DNA of 64,000 nucleotides from Monosporascus cannonballus (GCA_004154925.1 QJNS01000066.1:1-64000), one strand, 5' to 3'. Numbered from the stretch's first letter, positions 1 through 10,326 are shown. Notes: generated by a model not told the origin, from the sequence alone. Numbers and translations: made by a program.

Positions 1-61
1 ATATAATAAATCTTTCTAGGAAACCCTAAGTATTAAGCTTTTATGACGTGTGAATTTACGT

Positions 62-107
62 CGTGGGTAGTGATGGGTACCCATTTGGGTACCCATTGCA
101 AACCCTA
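62..107 (+). repeat. hAT-like transposon terminus, copy A
   Basis: This stretch carries repeated GGGTACCCA-type motifs and ends in AAACCCTA, whose reverse complement TAGGGTTT resembles the TAGNG terminal start of hAT elements. The same terminus recurs at 671-760 in the same orientation and at 54289 in the opposite orientation. The family assignment is inference from the terminus only; no transposase is visible nearby. Confidence 0.5.
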
Positions 108-163
108 GTTACGTCTCTTAGTACCAAGGTATCTTGGGTAACCAAGTTGTAGGTATTGATGAG

Positions 164-455
164 TGTTGCAAGCTGAGGCTATCTAAACTATGGAAATAAC
201 GAACGTATATATCCTACTTCTGACTCAAACTTCTCATCACGGCTCAACGACACTTCCTTAGTTAAGTCCTCCTGAGCCCCTTCGAACCCTCTCAGTGCTC
301 AACTGGCTCAAGTCCTTTTGACCAACCAGAGCCCTTGAGCTCTTTGAGCCAGTCACGTGACTTCTTGGCTCAGCCGGGGCTTGGCTTTCCCAAGGTTCCG
401 ACCGTTTCCAAGAGCCAAGATCGTTGGGTCATAACACATAGGTAATCCGTGAGTA
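164..455 (+). repeat. LTR-like repeat, left copy
   Basis: It begins TGTTGCA and contains a stretch (TATCTAAACTATGGAAATA, near 179-198), GAGCC/GGCTC-rich repeats, and GGGTCATAACAC near 426. The same order of landmarks is found in reverse orientation at about 56835-57241. The TG start and a TATA-like element in the right copy suggest an LTR, but the far end is not resolved and no internal coding region is attached here. It could be a solo LTR or a non-autonomous element. Confidence 0.5.
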
Positions 456-670
456 GTTCTTAATTGATTAACATTTATTTCTACCTATTAAATTAATTTA
501 ATATTTTTATAGGTTGCATGTAATGATAATTAAATATTATATTATATACGCTTTATATTTATAGTAAACGTAAATTATAATACTATTCGTTAATTATTAT
601 ATTAATCAATATGTTAATTAGTACATTATCGAGAACCAATTATTTGAGTATATATGTTGGTGGAGAAGTG
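456..670. other. A+T-rich stretch between repeats
   Basis: This sequence is strongly A+T-rich with many TTAAT/ATTA words, like the RIP-type sequence at the right end of the window. No gene is seen. It is probably the mutated interior of the element whose end lies at 671-760. Confidence 0.4.
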
Positions 671-760
671 CCAAAAAAAATACCCACGCTACCCACGACC
701 GTGGTTAACCACCCCGTGGGTAGTTCGTGGGTACCCATTGGGCACCCATTCCAAACCCTA
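671..760 (+). repeat. hAT-like transposon terminus, copy B
   Basis: It contains several short subterminal motifs (TACCCACG, GTGGGTA, GGTACCCA) and ends CAAACCCTA at 760, where ordinary-composition sequence begins. Repeated subterminal motifs plus a TAGGG-type end fit hAT elements. It is in inverted orientation relative to the copy at 54289, so the two face each other across the gene-bearing part of the window. Confidence 0.5.
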
Positions 761-2400
761 GATCAAGTAGCAGGAACGCCACGTAGTGTGACATCGGTTT
801 GCGTATGCCGACGGTTGCTAATATTACTAGTGTAGTGTATGTGTACGTGTATCTCGTTTGACCTTGGCGATATCCTCTCAAAGATATAAGTACGCTACAT
901 CGTCAACCTCTCGAACCGCCTCTTGCACCTGAGATATATGCAGACTCTAGAGAATGGAGGCTCTAGCCGCCCCCTAACCCCCCTGGATCTAACACCGACC
1001 ACGAACCTTATCCTTCCCCGCCTTCTCGTCCGTTACTGTCGAGCGCATATCAAGGGAGTATACGTGAACACATCATATCTTGTGGAGGGTGGTGAGAATC
1101 GCCTACTGAAAAATCTTCAGCCGCCGTCGGCATACGCAAACTGGTGTGAGATCATCCGATGTGAAAAGGCGTTCATCTCATCTCTTGACAGTACACTACT
1201 GCCAGCCAGAAGCACACGAGGACCTGGACGAGGACCTGTATGGAGGAGACCTAAACACCAACGATTACGACAATGACTAGGTTTTACATGGTTGTGATAG
1301 CCTCATTTCAGACTGTAGCCGCTTGCGACGACGGGGTCGTGTAAATAGATGTAGCTGGCATTGTAATTACCTTATACTACTTGAAGCTTGCATTATTGAT
1401 AATAACGATCATATTCACTTATTCAAAAGTACATCGGGCGTTAACAAACCTGCACATACGTAGCAGGAAGTACTACTGAGGTCGTACGAATAAACCCTGT
1501 TGCGCTAAGGAAAGCGCAGGAAGACTAGAAAAGTGTCCTCCGCGACATGAGCATGGTGTACCTAGTTTCTACACCTAACTTACGGTTTGTGCAGGAAGGG
1601 CACGGAAGGTCAGGGGACTTGCTTCGGCGGACGCGGCTTACTTTGTAGTTACGAGGAAGGCTCACCGTCATCATACGGACTCTGACATAGAAAATAGTTG
1701 TGCGAGGTCCGGATAAGCCGGAATATCTCGGTGGCGTAACGAACCTGTACAGTGTACCGTCCCAGGCGCCCTCGCCTATGCATTCTCGCCCATGCATCCT
1801 GACGAGAAGGATTGTTTTTGGGCCCGCGCAGCCAATAAAAATACGTCATTCCTCCTCGGATGCTACCCCGATCATGGGCGCCCGGTGAGGGCTTTGTGAT
1901 CCGATTTGCCACGCGGTGTGACGGTGGGTGTGCTCAGCTTAAGGAGGAAAAACCTTCCGACCAGGGCCCACTACGTGCATGCGGTGAACCATACTTATTA
2001 TTATGATACCGGTAGGCAGATGGAAACTGTTGCCAATCTCTAATTCGTGTTGCCAATCGGCGTTAATTTCTCTGAAAGCATCCGTGCTCACCAGTCCCCC
2101 GAATGCTGCTCTCCAAAGACCATCGTTGCGAAATGACATACGTGGGGACTCCGATGTATTTAGACATAACAACGAATATAGGAGTCGAAATGCTTACCTT
2201 AGCCAGCGTAAGATTCATGCTCTGCATACGAAAGAATCTGACGATCAGATCATTACCGAGTCAGAGGTCCGGTCCCGCTTGTTGAGAACTTGAGACTCGA
2301 GCGTGCGCAGGCTTATGTCAAGTCGGGTGGCTCTCCTCCATGGTGTGGAATGTTCATCGAATAGCATAGCAGTGATGAAGAAAGAACTAAGTGCGCCTGA
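761..2400. other. gene-less stretch with one inverted repeat
   Basis: No convincing coding region is seen. Open frames here are short and overlap on both strands without family resemblance. The only structure noticed is the inverted repeat with arms at 786-818 and 1120-1150. Confidence 0.4.
786..1150. repeat. inverted repeat, arms 786-818 and 1120-1150
   Basis: The left arm reads GTTTGCGTATGCCGACGG and the right arm contains its exact reverse complement CCGTCGGCATACGCAAAC, with partly matching flanks. The arms are about 300 bases apart. This could be the ends of a small non-autonomous DNA element or a potential hairpin; the interior has no recognised gene. Confidence 0.45.
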
Positions 2401-2470
2401 AGAAATATCCGCGCCAGATGATGGACTTGCCGTGTTCTTGTAATGACTCTTGCAAGCAATCTTTTAGACC

Positions 2471-3337
2471 ATGGCCAGTGTTGCAGGTCACAAGGGCGTG
2501 CCACTAGATGAGATCCTCCAGCTTCACCAGAACATCCATCTTCTTGGCCCCGGCATACGGGAATGTCTTGTCTGTTGTACCAACGACCACGTGATGGCCG
2601 CGCAGCTGGATGGCTTGGCTCGCCTCTGCCTGCTCTACGAAGCCGCACGGATCAAATACTCGGAGGCAAATATGTCAGCCGACGGACCATGCGACGCTCG
2701 CGTCCAGAACCATCCGGCGAATGGTGCCGCCCATCCCGTGCAGCAGGGCGATCCGACCGCGCCAGCCGGCAAGACAAGTGCTGGGGCGAGTCGGCATCAT
2801 GTACACCCCACACCCAGACCGGCGCCCAATGCCACGCCCTCGGTGGCTCTCGGGAGGATCGAACTCACAGACTCCGAGACGAATCTGGTTGCCGTCACAC
2901 TCATCAAGCAAGACCTGTCGCAAACCGGCGCACACCTCCGAGACTTACAACAACACCTGGCAAAGTGTCTGATGGCCAGGAAGATGAAAAGCAGCGTTTA
3001 CGACATATACAAGAAAAGGGTGGGCGGAATACTGAACAGCATCTATTCTCGCTACCTTGCATCTAGGTGGCCGACTGTGTTGAGTCTTGACAATGACCAC
3101 CGGCCAGAGAGAGGAGGAAGCCCGCGTGATGTCCTGCACATGCAGCTGCAAGCAAGACAACGTCGTGTCATGATGCACGACGGAGTAAAATTGCCGCGCA
3201 GAACTATACCTAGCAATGGGGTCTACCCCGTGGTCATCTTTGCCAACTTCTCTTTCATAAGCCTTCCCCGTCCAGATTGCATGCCACAATACCGCTGCCG
3301 CATCCTGCCTCCTATCTTTTCTCAAATAACATTGTGA
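2471..3337 (+). pseudogene. C-terminal half of an AflR-like Zn2Cys6 regulator (displaced)
   Basis: The 288-residue frame has the pattern of the AflR-type C-terminal region: PLDEILQLHQNI followed by a Leu/Cys-rich helix (IRECLVCC, LARLCLLYEAA), a variable linker, then VALGRIELTDSETNLVAV and a helix ending near LNSIYSRYL. Upstream in another frame, at about 2437-2480, LVMTLASNLLDHGQ looks like the helix that normally precedes it, so at least one frameshift lies near 2480. No Cys6 zinc cluster precedes it; the cluster lies downstream at 3379-3477 on the same strand. Seen: the C-terminal-type sequence and the gene order. Known: in this family the zinc cluster is N-terminal. Inferred: a rearranged regulator that is probably not functional. 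Confidence 0.6.
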
Positions 3338-3354
3338 CGCCCAAACAAACTTCA

Positions 3355-3891
3355 ATGTCAGCCGTGACGGACCGGATACGAAATAGCTGCGACCAGTGCG
3401 CCCAATCCAAGACCAGATGCGACAGGAGACGGCCGATCTGCCTGAACTGCCGTCGCCGCGACCGCTCATGCACATATAGCTATGTTCGGCAATCTGGTCG
3501 CCCATGTATTAGGCCTACCCGGAGTGATAGAGGAGAACCCGCCCCTTCATCATCGACCACTGCTGCATCATCTTCATCGCCCCTTGTCGTAGCAGTAACC
3601 CCAGCCCCTCCAAGTAAGCCTAGCTGCGATCAATTCCAGGAGATAGCAGTTGGAGAGCCGTCGCACCATGCCGATCATGATCATCATCACACCGGCGTCC
3701 CCGGAGCCAACTTGGCACTAGAAAACACGACTGTGTACTTTCTGGATTCGATGTCGGCAGACTTCCTGGCTTGGGGGCCCATGGAGACGAACCTCTCCAT
3801 AGATATCGACGATGCAGTCCACCACCAGGCGCATGAAGATGACTTTATGAGCAAGTTGTTTCGGTCCGAAACTTACCTATCAATTCCATAA
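3355..3891 (+). CDS. Zn2Cys6 DNA-binding half of an AflR-like regulator (truncated)
   Basis: The predicted product is 178 aa. Residues about 11-38 form a Zn2Cys6 binuclear cluster with spacing CX2CX6CX6CX2CX6C (CDQCAQSKTRC...). A basic patch and a Ser/Thr/Pro-rich linker with a His-rich run follow. The frame then stops after an acidic segment (FLDSMSADFLAWGP, later DDFMSKLF), just where AflR-type proteins continue into their conserved C-terminal helices. That missing part lies upstream at 2471-3337. The start was chosen at ATG 3355, immediately before the cluster; an upstream in-frame ATG at 3277 is less typical. Such regulators bind DNA in the nucleus and usually control a neighbouring biosynthetic cluster. 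As it stands it would be a DNA-binding domain without its normal C-terminal part. Confidence 0.65.
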   Translation: MSAVTDRIRNSCDQCAQSKTRCDRRRPICLNCRRRDRSCTYSYVRQSGRPCIRPTRSDRGEPAPSSSTTAASSSSPLVVAVTPAPPSKPSCDQFQEIAVGEPSHHADHDHHHTGVPGANLALENTTVYFLDSMSADFLAWGPMETNLSIDIDDAVHHQAHEDDFMSKLFRSETYLSIP

Positions 3892-4074
3892 ATTGTCGAC
3901 ATTCACTCGGCACGACAAGTCAGGGGTGTTCCAAGAGCTAAGTAATGATGTACGTACCTGACCCTCACGTCATATGATGTCGCAGAAGAAATTTTGAGGC
4001 TATATTGATAGCTCTGACTCTAAGGAGGGAAGATCTTCCCAAGCCACTAAAGCTGATCGAAGCCCTTTTTATAG

Positions 4075-4097
4075 CCCCTGGTGGAGCTCACCAGGGG
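4075..4097. other. hairpin-forming palindrome
   Basis: A nine-base arm CCCCTGGTG is followed by a five-base loop and the exact complement CACCAGGGG. It could form a hairpin in DNA or RNA. No adjacent gene explains it. Confidence 0.5.
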
Positions 4098-4559
4098 TGT
4101 CTGATTGGAGCCTTTTAGACCCCCATTTTTCCCATGACATATGAACCTTCAACAGGTAGAGTCTGTCTAGAGACGCGAAAGAAAATCAGCCGAAGACGGA
4201 TTTATCCACGCCCTCACAGATTCGCGAAGGAAAGAATTCTATAACTCTCACTCAGTCAGCAGTCCCCATCCCGCGTCCTGACTCCATGCAAGACATAAAT
4301 ACGTATCTGTCCTGTGTCTGAGATTCTTGACTGGATGCTATCTATTTGATATTTGATTTACCACATACTATTGGTATCTGGACCTGGTTTGAGTTGGTAT
4401 ATGTTGTTCGTGGTGCCATAGCTGTTAAAAGGGGGCTGCTATATATCTTATATGTTGCATATAAATCATAACTAATTTTTAAAATTGTAAAAAGCTAAGA
4501 CTCAAAAGCAGTAAAAAGGTGAACCTTCTTTCGAGAAAAGGAAAAAAGACACCGGTGTT

Positions 4560-4705
4560 GAAATCTAATTAGACATGGGGCGGCTTCATGGGCGGTTTGA
4601 ACCCAAGTCTTCTAGATGGTATCCTCGAAGTGGTACAAGGCGCGCCCACTCGTTCGGGGCTGCAACCTTGCATCACAACTAACCGACCATTAGACCACGA
4701 CACAT
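4560..4705 (-). repeat. tRNA-derived SINE-like sequence
   Basis: On the minus strand a perfect RNA polymerase III A-box (TGGTCTAATGG) is followed about 95 bases later by a B-box (GGTTCAAACC). The arms around the boxes do not pair into an acceptor stem, so this is not an intact tRNA. The box spacing and lack of cloverleaf fit a degraded tRNA-derived short interspersed element. No second copy was found in the window. Confidence 0.35.
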
Positions 4706-5006
4706 TTGATTTGGTTTGATTTTTTACCTCCTATGATGCCTAATATACTAGGTCCCCCATCAGGTCACATGCCCCTGAGCTTTTGGTATCCGGTATTCAG
4801 TATTCAAATATCACCCTCAGTTAACCCTTATTACTGAGTCCCATATTCTACTTTGGCATGTTACGCGTCTCGGAAGCCAGCCACCAAAACAATTCACCCT
4901 CCCACATCATCAACTCTAATCTGCATCACTCAGAAATTTCATCAACCCAACACAAAACCAGGCAATCCACTCCTCGTCCATTGGACCTATGTAACATTTT
5001 CCCTCT

Positions 5007-6295
5007 ATGAGTACACCCTCGAATAACGACGCAGAGCCCCAATACCTATTTTCCAGAATGCCTCGTTTCAAACAACTGTACGAATTCTTCCGCACCACAG
5101 GCCTCGACTGGACAGCAGTCAAAGCTCCCCAGGGTGAAACAACTAAGGCTCTTCTGGCCGCTTGGGGCAAAGATGTGACGCCATGTGAGACGTCACTTTA
5201 CATGGAGGAGCTATTCCTCGGAATCGTGGAGCACTTCCCGCTCCTTAACAAGCCTGATGAGCTGTTGGGTGTACTAGCTGAACGCGCCCCCTAGACAGCC
5301 AATGTTCCGAATACTGCCATTCTATCGGCCTTCGACACTATTGTCACCGCTCGCCGCAAATACAATGCAACCAATGCCCCTTCAGGAAGAGAGAGGAGAC
5401 ATCGCTGATCGTCGTGGTCCAGCGCTTCATTGATCTTTACGGTGTCATCCAATATGAGCCCGACAACCACGGCGACGCCTGGAAACATGCAAAGGCCCCC
5501 CACAAGAGAGGAACGAGCGCTGTTCGCTCGTGAGGCTGCCAACCAGGAGCAACAACGACAGATCGAGGCATTGCGAAATGAATGTAACTACGATGAAGGT
5601 GACTTGGAGGAAAACGCGGACTACCAGGACCCGGAGGAAGACAACGATCATGTCACTATGGTCGATCCGGATGTCGACTTAGTCTTCTATGACCTCAGAG
5701 CCGGTCTCCTGCAAGCCCCAAGCCCATGGACAAGGCCCGCAGCGGCCGAAATTTCAATGGAATGGACGTCAGCAAGCGACCGAGGTCCACCGGCACCGCC
5801 GCCAAGACTGGCGGTCGCGTCAAGAAGGTGAGCAAGAAGCCGGCGCCCAAGGAAAAGAACATCTTCCAGGACTTTTGGAAGGGGGTGCCTGCGCCGGTCA
5901 TACTACCCATCGAGCCGTCTCGCAGCACCCGTCCGCCGCCTCCCCGATTCACCGGCCTCGTCGCTGCTGCGGGCATCGAAAGAACGCGACAGGGCATCCA
6001 GGAGATGGTGATTGGAATGAAGCCCCATCCAGAGTCCGAGACCATCCGCAGGGGACTCGACACGATTACGGTCAACAATGATACAAAGAAGAAGCTACCG
6101 CCGAAGATCTCCCAGCCCAAGACGAAGGACAGCACTCGGGGTGTGTTCCTGCCCCCGGTGCGGGTCAAGCAAGTCCTACACCCTCATCTCCTGAATGAGG
6201 ACAAGAAGGAGAAGATGATAGAGGAGAAGGAGGACGACGAGGAAGATAGCCCTTTTGTGGAGAAGAGCGTCATCGTCTGTAATGTGGTGGACTGA
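5007..6295 (+). pseudogene. hypothetical protein gene with several frameshifts
   Basis: Coding-like sequence runs through the whole interval but switches frame repeatedly. It starts at ATG 5007 (MSTPSNNDAEPQYLFSRMP) and hits TAG at 5292. It then reads well in a shifted frame (SLIVVVQRFIDLYGVIQYEP, about 5397-5457), shifts again to an acidic Gln/Glu-rich region (REERALFAREAANQEQQRQ, about 5500-5560), and shifts once more near 5725 into a Lys-rich C-terminal part (KKVSKKPAPKEKNIFQDFW) ending at 6295 with acidic runs. I do not recognise the family. The pattern of single-base shifts between well-conserved-looking pieces argues for a decayed gene. Introns could explain one switch but no good donor and acceptor pairs are evident for all of them. 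Confidence 0.5.
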
Positions 6296-6855
6296 GATCA
6301 GGTAGTCTAATGGTTCACCAGAATGTAGAGTAGAATGTCCTTCAATGAGAGAGGCATGCGATCCGCCTTCTTTAGCTACATTGTAAGGACACAAAGACAG
6401 AACAGATATGCTTGATTGTTCGGTTTGGTTGATAGACTGTGCTATTTCGGAAAGGAAGCAAGAGATGTCGTTGATTTAAGCTTGTTACACAAGATTTAGT
6501 GACACTAGATTAGATCAGCTTAGGCACGGACTGTACGTAAGTACCTAGTGGAGTCGGGGCCACCACTGGTACGTAGTTCTGGTATTGGCCGGGAGCTTGA
6601 AGATACAAACTACTGTGCTTGAAGAAAAGTAAAAAAGACACTGTGCCCGCACAGGCCATCATGCCATCTAGCCTCAAAAGCTTGCATTATCCTCAGCCTA
6701 GGACTGCATATAATGTCAGTGCATCATACAGCACCTACCTAATTTGGTAATGCAATATCTGCCATTTTACTTTTAAAGCGTAGGACCGACTTTTGAGTCT
6801 TATGGTGGAGTGCTAAAACTGTACCAGGTTACATGCAATCCTTGTATGTCCATAT
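6296..6855. other. intergenic, possible 5' exon of next gene
   Basis: No separate gene is seen. The next reading frame (6856 on) lacks an in-frame ATG before residue 36, so an unplaced first exon may lie here. A good donor-like GTAAGT occurs at 6537 and an acceptor-like CTAG at 6860-6863. Confidence 0.35.
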
Positions 6856-8397
6856 GTGCCTAGTCGAGGCCGTTATCGTCCAGCCCCACAAACCCCCTTC
6901 CCTGACTACAGCTCGTACTTCTTGCATGGAGTCGATTTTCATCTCGCCTCTACCAGAGCAATGGGTATTATTGAAGGGGAACTAATCCGCGGCGATTGGA
7001 ATATTCCGGGCCTCAAGTTCGCCAATGATGCGGAGCCCATGACTCACCGCAAGGACATGCGAGCGCTGCTCCTTAATCCTTGGTTCTGCCGAGCTGGAAA
7101 GGAGGCTCCTCGACATAACAGATTCGAAGCTAACCTTCGCGTCATTATCAACGCATATCTGACCTTCTATGTCTACAGCGGCCTCGGCGAGGAGTTCTGG
7201 TCGGCGCTTGCCAGCCGCCTGTGCCATTTCTGGCACGGTCCTGGAGTGGAGAGGGTGGTCCGTGTTTATACCGACGCAAGAAGGCGCTATCTTCGGGAAG
7301 TCTCGCCGGACGTGCACAAGACGTCTAATGGCATCGTCGGCGCCTTAGATGCCTGTCTCAATCGGACCTCCAAGCCACCACACTCAAAGAGCATTCCTGG
7401 TCTTCGACAGTCATTCGAGGCGAAATTGAGAGAATGGGATCGGAACGATTGGATGTGGCCTCCGCGCCATCAATCGGGGCATGGAGATAACCAGCTGTCC
7501 ATCAATGGCCTCGCCGCCAGAGCCGAAGGTTCGCCTCCCAAGGGGAATGTGGATCAGAGCCACCCTGATGCCCCGCCCCGCGGCCCGAGGATGTCTATTC
7601 GGGGAATATCAGAACGATCGCGAGGTAGAGACGACAATGAGGGCCCTTCTCTAGCTTCCTGCATAACAGGTCCAGCTCAACATGGATCCCTAGCAACGGT
7701 AACCCCGAACCACGAATCCGATAGCGATGATGACTCTACCGCAGAATCCCCCCTGAACCCTCGCAAGCGGGCAGCGTCTTTTCTTTGCGACGTAGGTCCG
7801 TCGAAGAGGCGACATGGTGATACGGACTCGGACGCCAAATCTCCTCGAAAAGGTCCAGAACGGGTCGAGGGCGAACGACAAGACACCTCGCCAGGCGGCA
7901 AGACAGTGGTCAGTACCAGTACTGCTCGCGAGCAACAGGCAGCCCCGGAAGCTCAAGTAGAGGACGAGGTTGCCAAGCCTGCAGAGACCACGCGGCAGCT
8001 GGATGCGGAGCGGATCGATAGCATCGAGACTCAGCTTAAGGCTATCGGAGAGCTGCTAGACCGGCGCTTCGTCGGCATTGAGGCACAAGTCAAGGCTCTT
8101 CATGAACGTGTCGCAAAGAACGCCGCTCCCCTCACCGACACCTCACAGCCGACCCCTTTGCCTCAACAACAACAGGTTTCACCCACACGTGAACCATACC
8201 TTGATGAGTACCTGCGAACACGAAACCACAACACTCTTGTCAAGGGTGTGGTTGCCGGGATTCACAGCCTCAAGCGAGACCTGCTTTACGGCCTAAAGGA
8301 TCATGAGCACGACAAGACGAGCGACGCTTGGGAGAAGATGGAAAGCCTGTGGCTGGCGTTGGACAACGGAGAGCAGGGAGCTAAGGGCTGCCCTTGA
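6856..8397 (+). CDS. hypothetical protein with coiled-coil C-terminal region
   Basis: An uninterrupted 513-codon frame. The first codon at 6856 is GTG, which a fungal nuclear gene would not use. The first in-frame ATG is 6961, but the 35 codons before it look coding, so an upstream exon spliced to about 6864 is likely. Residues about 1-180 look folded (NRFEANLRVIINAYLTFYVY; WSALASRLCHFWHGPGVERV). A long Ser/Pro/Arg-rich charged linker with a possible nuclear signal (NPRKRAASF, GPSKRRHGD) follows. Residues about 385-430 are predicted coiled coil (ERIDSIETQLKAIGELLDRR), and the tail is helical. Family not recognised; a nuclear role is only suggested by the basic motifs. It sits just downstream of the frameshifted hypothetical gene on the same strand and is itself intact. 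Confidence 0.6.
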   Translation: MPSRGRYRPAPQTPFPDYSSYFLHGVDFHLASTRAMGIIEGELIRGDWNIPGLKFANDAEPMTHRKDMRALLLNPWFCRAGKEAPRHNRFEANLRVIINAYLTFYVYSGLGEEFWSALASRLCHFWHGPGVERVVRVYTDARRRYLREVSPDVHKTSNGIVGALDACLNRTSKPPHSKSIPGLRQSFEAKLREWDRNDWMWPPRHQSGHGDNQLSINGLAARAEGSPPKGNVDQSHPDAPPRGPRMSIRGISERSRGRDDNEGPSLASCITGPAQHGSLATVTPNHESDSDDDSTAESPLNPRKRAASFLCDVGPSKRRHGDTDSDAKSPRKGPERVEGERQDTSPGGKTVVSTSTAREQQAAPEAQVEDEVAKPAETTRQLDAERIDSIETQLKAIGELLDRRFVGIEAQVKALHERVAKNAAPLTDTSQPTPLPQQQQVSPTREPYLDEYLRTRNHNTLVKGVVAGIHSLKRDLLYGLKDHEHDKTSDAWEKMESLWLALDNGEQGAKGCP

Positions 8398-9318
8398 TCA
8401 CTTGCGGAGGAAATAGCTTCGAACAGGACGTCGTGGATGTGTAGGGCCGCATAACTTGCCATGATGCCAGCGTTAGAGCTGCTGGCGCTGACATTGCTGT
8501 CACGTTGCTCAAGGTATATAGGGGACTTGCTTTGAGTCATCAAGGAGAGCTACAGCATTGACTTATATCAATCATTTGTTACCTTGCACCATGTCTTCGC
8601 CGTAGTCCGTGAGCCTGCTTGCTTGACAGATGAAGTCAACAGCCCATTGACATTTTCTATCCCAAGCTGTATCCCGACTCCTACCGCAACTAACGAAGTA
8701 TGATGCCTTGTCGGCCAGATTACCTGTTTCCGTAGCTACTTCTTAAGAGGCTCTACAGCGAACACTGTGGCCGTTGACGGAAGCACCGACACACGTTATG
8801 TAGGGATGCAGGACGTACGCACGCGGTAGGTAGAGCCATTAATAGTGTTCAATCGGCCGTTCCCATCCCGAATCCCGAGTTTCCTGTGCCCCACAGGGAC
8901 CCGGGACGGTACAGCTGGCCTGATAGGGCTTGACTACCTGCTGCCTCGCTATGGCATGTAGTAGCAGACGTCGCCAATATGTGACATCACCGTTCTTCAG
9001 GTGGATTCGCCGGGAAACTTTGAAGGCACAAAAAACCCGTAGCTTCACCGTCGCAACGAAATGCGCATACCAAGGTCATAGACATTATTTGAGGGCCTGT
9101 TTCTCGAGCTCATTTATTTTGCTTTTATTTCCGGTTATTGACTGAAGAAGTACATTGCAACGGCTCGAATGCGGAACACCAGCCATTACCAGACTGTTTG
9201 TTGCCGAATTTGATTCCCAGTGCTGAGGGGGGCTTCTGCATCGCAAGTTGCTCGGTATAAAGGGCGCCGGGGAAAGGATCCGTTGTATCCTGTTTCATCC
9301 CATTAGCCTTTCTTCCCA
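8398..9318. other. intergenic
   Basis: Nothing gene-like is seen. A TATA-like GGTATAAAG at about 9253-9261 lies some 60 bases before the start codon of the carrier pseudogene and may be its old promoter. Confidence 0.4.
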
Positions 9319-10326
9319 ATGGCTACGTCCAGCATCACTCCCAGTTTTAGTGGAAGCGACTATGTCAAATTCTTCAGCGCGGGTGCCCTTGCGGCAACTG
9401 TCACCCATGGCGCAAAGTGCCCCGTGTCGTCGGCGACCCCACGATGTAGGTATATCGCACAGCTGACGAAATAGGACAGGCGGCAGCGCCCATCGAGGCC
9501 GTCAAGACGCGCATACAGCTCGACGACCCGCTGAAGGGCTACAACATGGTGCGCGCGGCGCGACAGATCATGGCCAAGGAGGGCCCGTCGGCGCTGCTGA
9601 CGGGGTTCGGGCCGACGGCGGTGGGCTACCTGGCGCAGGGGGGCCGGCAAATTCGCCGGGTACGAATTCTTCAAGAAGCGGTTCATCGAGGCGGCGGCAA
9701 CGCCGGAGCGCGCGACGCGGCGGCGGACGGCCATCTACCTCGGCGCAAGCGTGGCCTCCGAGCTCGTCGCCGACATGACTCTCTGCCCGCTCGAGGCAAC
9801 GCGCATCCGGCTCATGTCATCGCAGGGGCGGTATGCCGGCGGGCTGGTGGCGGGCTTCGCACGCATGGCGCGCGAGGAGGAGCCCCGCGGCTTCTACGCC
9901 AGCTTCGTGACCCTGCTCGCCAATCAAGATCCCGTACGCCGTCGGCTAGTTCTCGGTCCACGAGGCCGCCGTTGAGGCCATCTACCGCGCTCTGGGGCCG
10001 GAGCGCAAGGCGCGCCTCACGCACCTCCAGTCCACAGGCGTCGAGCTCGGGTCCGGCATCGTCGTCGCCGCCGCCGTCCTCTCGCACCCCACCGACACCC
10101 TGCTCTCCGCCATCAACAAGGCGCCGGCGACCCGCGGCAGGGCACTACGGCCCGCATATTCTCCCTCGCGCGCGAGCTGAGTCCCAGGCGCCTGCTGCTG
10201 AACGGCCTGGGGCCCCGTGTTGTCATGACGTGCGGCCTAGTGGCGGGGCAGTTCGTGATCTATACGCAGTGCAAGGCGCTCGCCGGCGCGCCGCCGAGCA
10301 TCGAGATCCATAGGGAGATGACATAG
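9319..10326 (+). pseudogene. mitochondrial phosphate carrier (MIR1/PiC-like), broken
   Basis: The sequence follows the fungal mitochondrial phosphate carrier from end to end. It opens with SGSDYVKFFSAGALAATVTH, then the first carrier signature as PIEAVKTRIQ, KGYNMVRAARQIMAKEG, the LTGFGPTAVGYLAQGG loop, KFAGYEFFKKRF, YLGASVASELVADMTLCPLE with ATRIRL, and finally FSVHEAAVEAIYRALGPERK and LSHPTDTLLSAINK. The family is a three-repeat inner-membrane carrier importing phosphate into the matrix. Here the frame is lost near 9648 and again near 9925, a TAG stands at about 9950 where Gln is expected in YAVGQFSVHE, and further shifts occur near 10125. Damage is mainly small indels in GC-rich sequence, unlike RIP. 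A probable intron lies around 9410-9475. It cannot encode a full carrier; the functional gene is presumably elsewhere. Confidence 0.85.

Larger units (their letters stand above)
3892..5006. other. intergenic, hairpin and tRNA-like repeat
   Basis: No protein gene is seen. It holds a short perfect-stem hairpin at 4075-4097 and a tRNA-derived SINE-like sequence at 4560-4705. The rest is moderately A+T-rich without recognisable structure. Confidence 0.4.

Noticed and set aside
4593..4705. possible intact tRNA gene on the minus strand
   Set aside because: A- and B-boxes are present but the bases that should form the acceptor stem do not pair, and the box spacing is too long for a normal tRNA.
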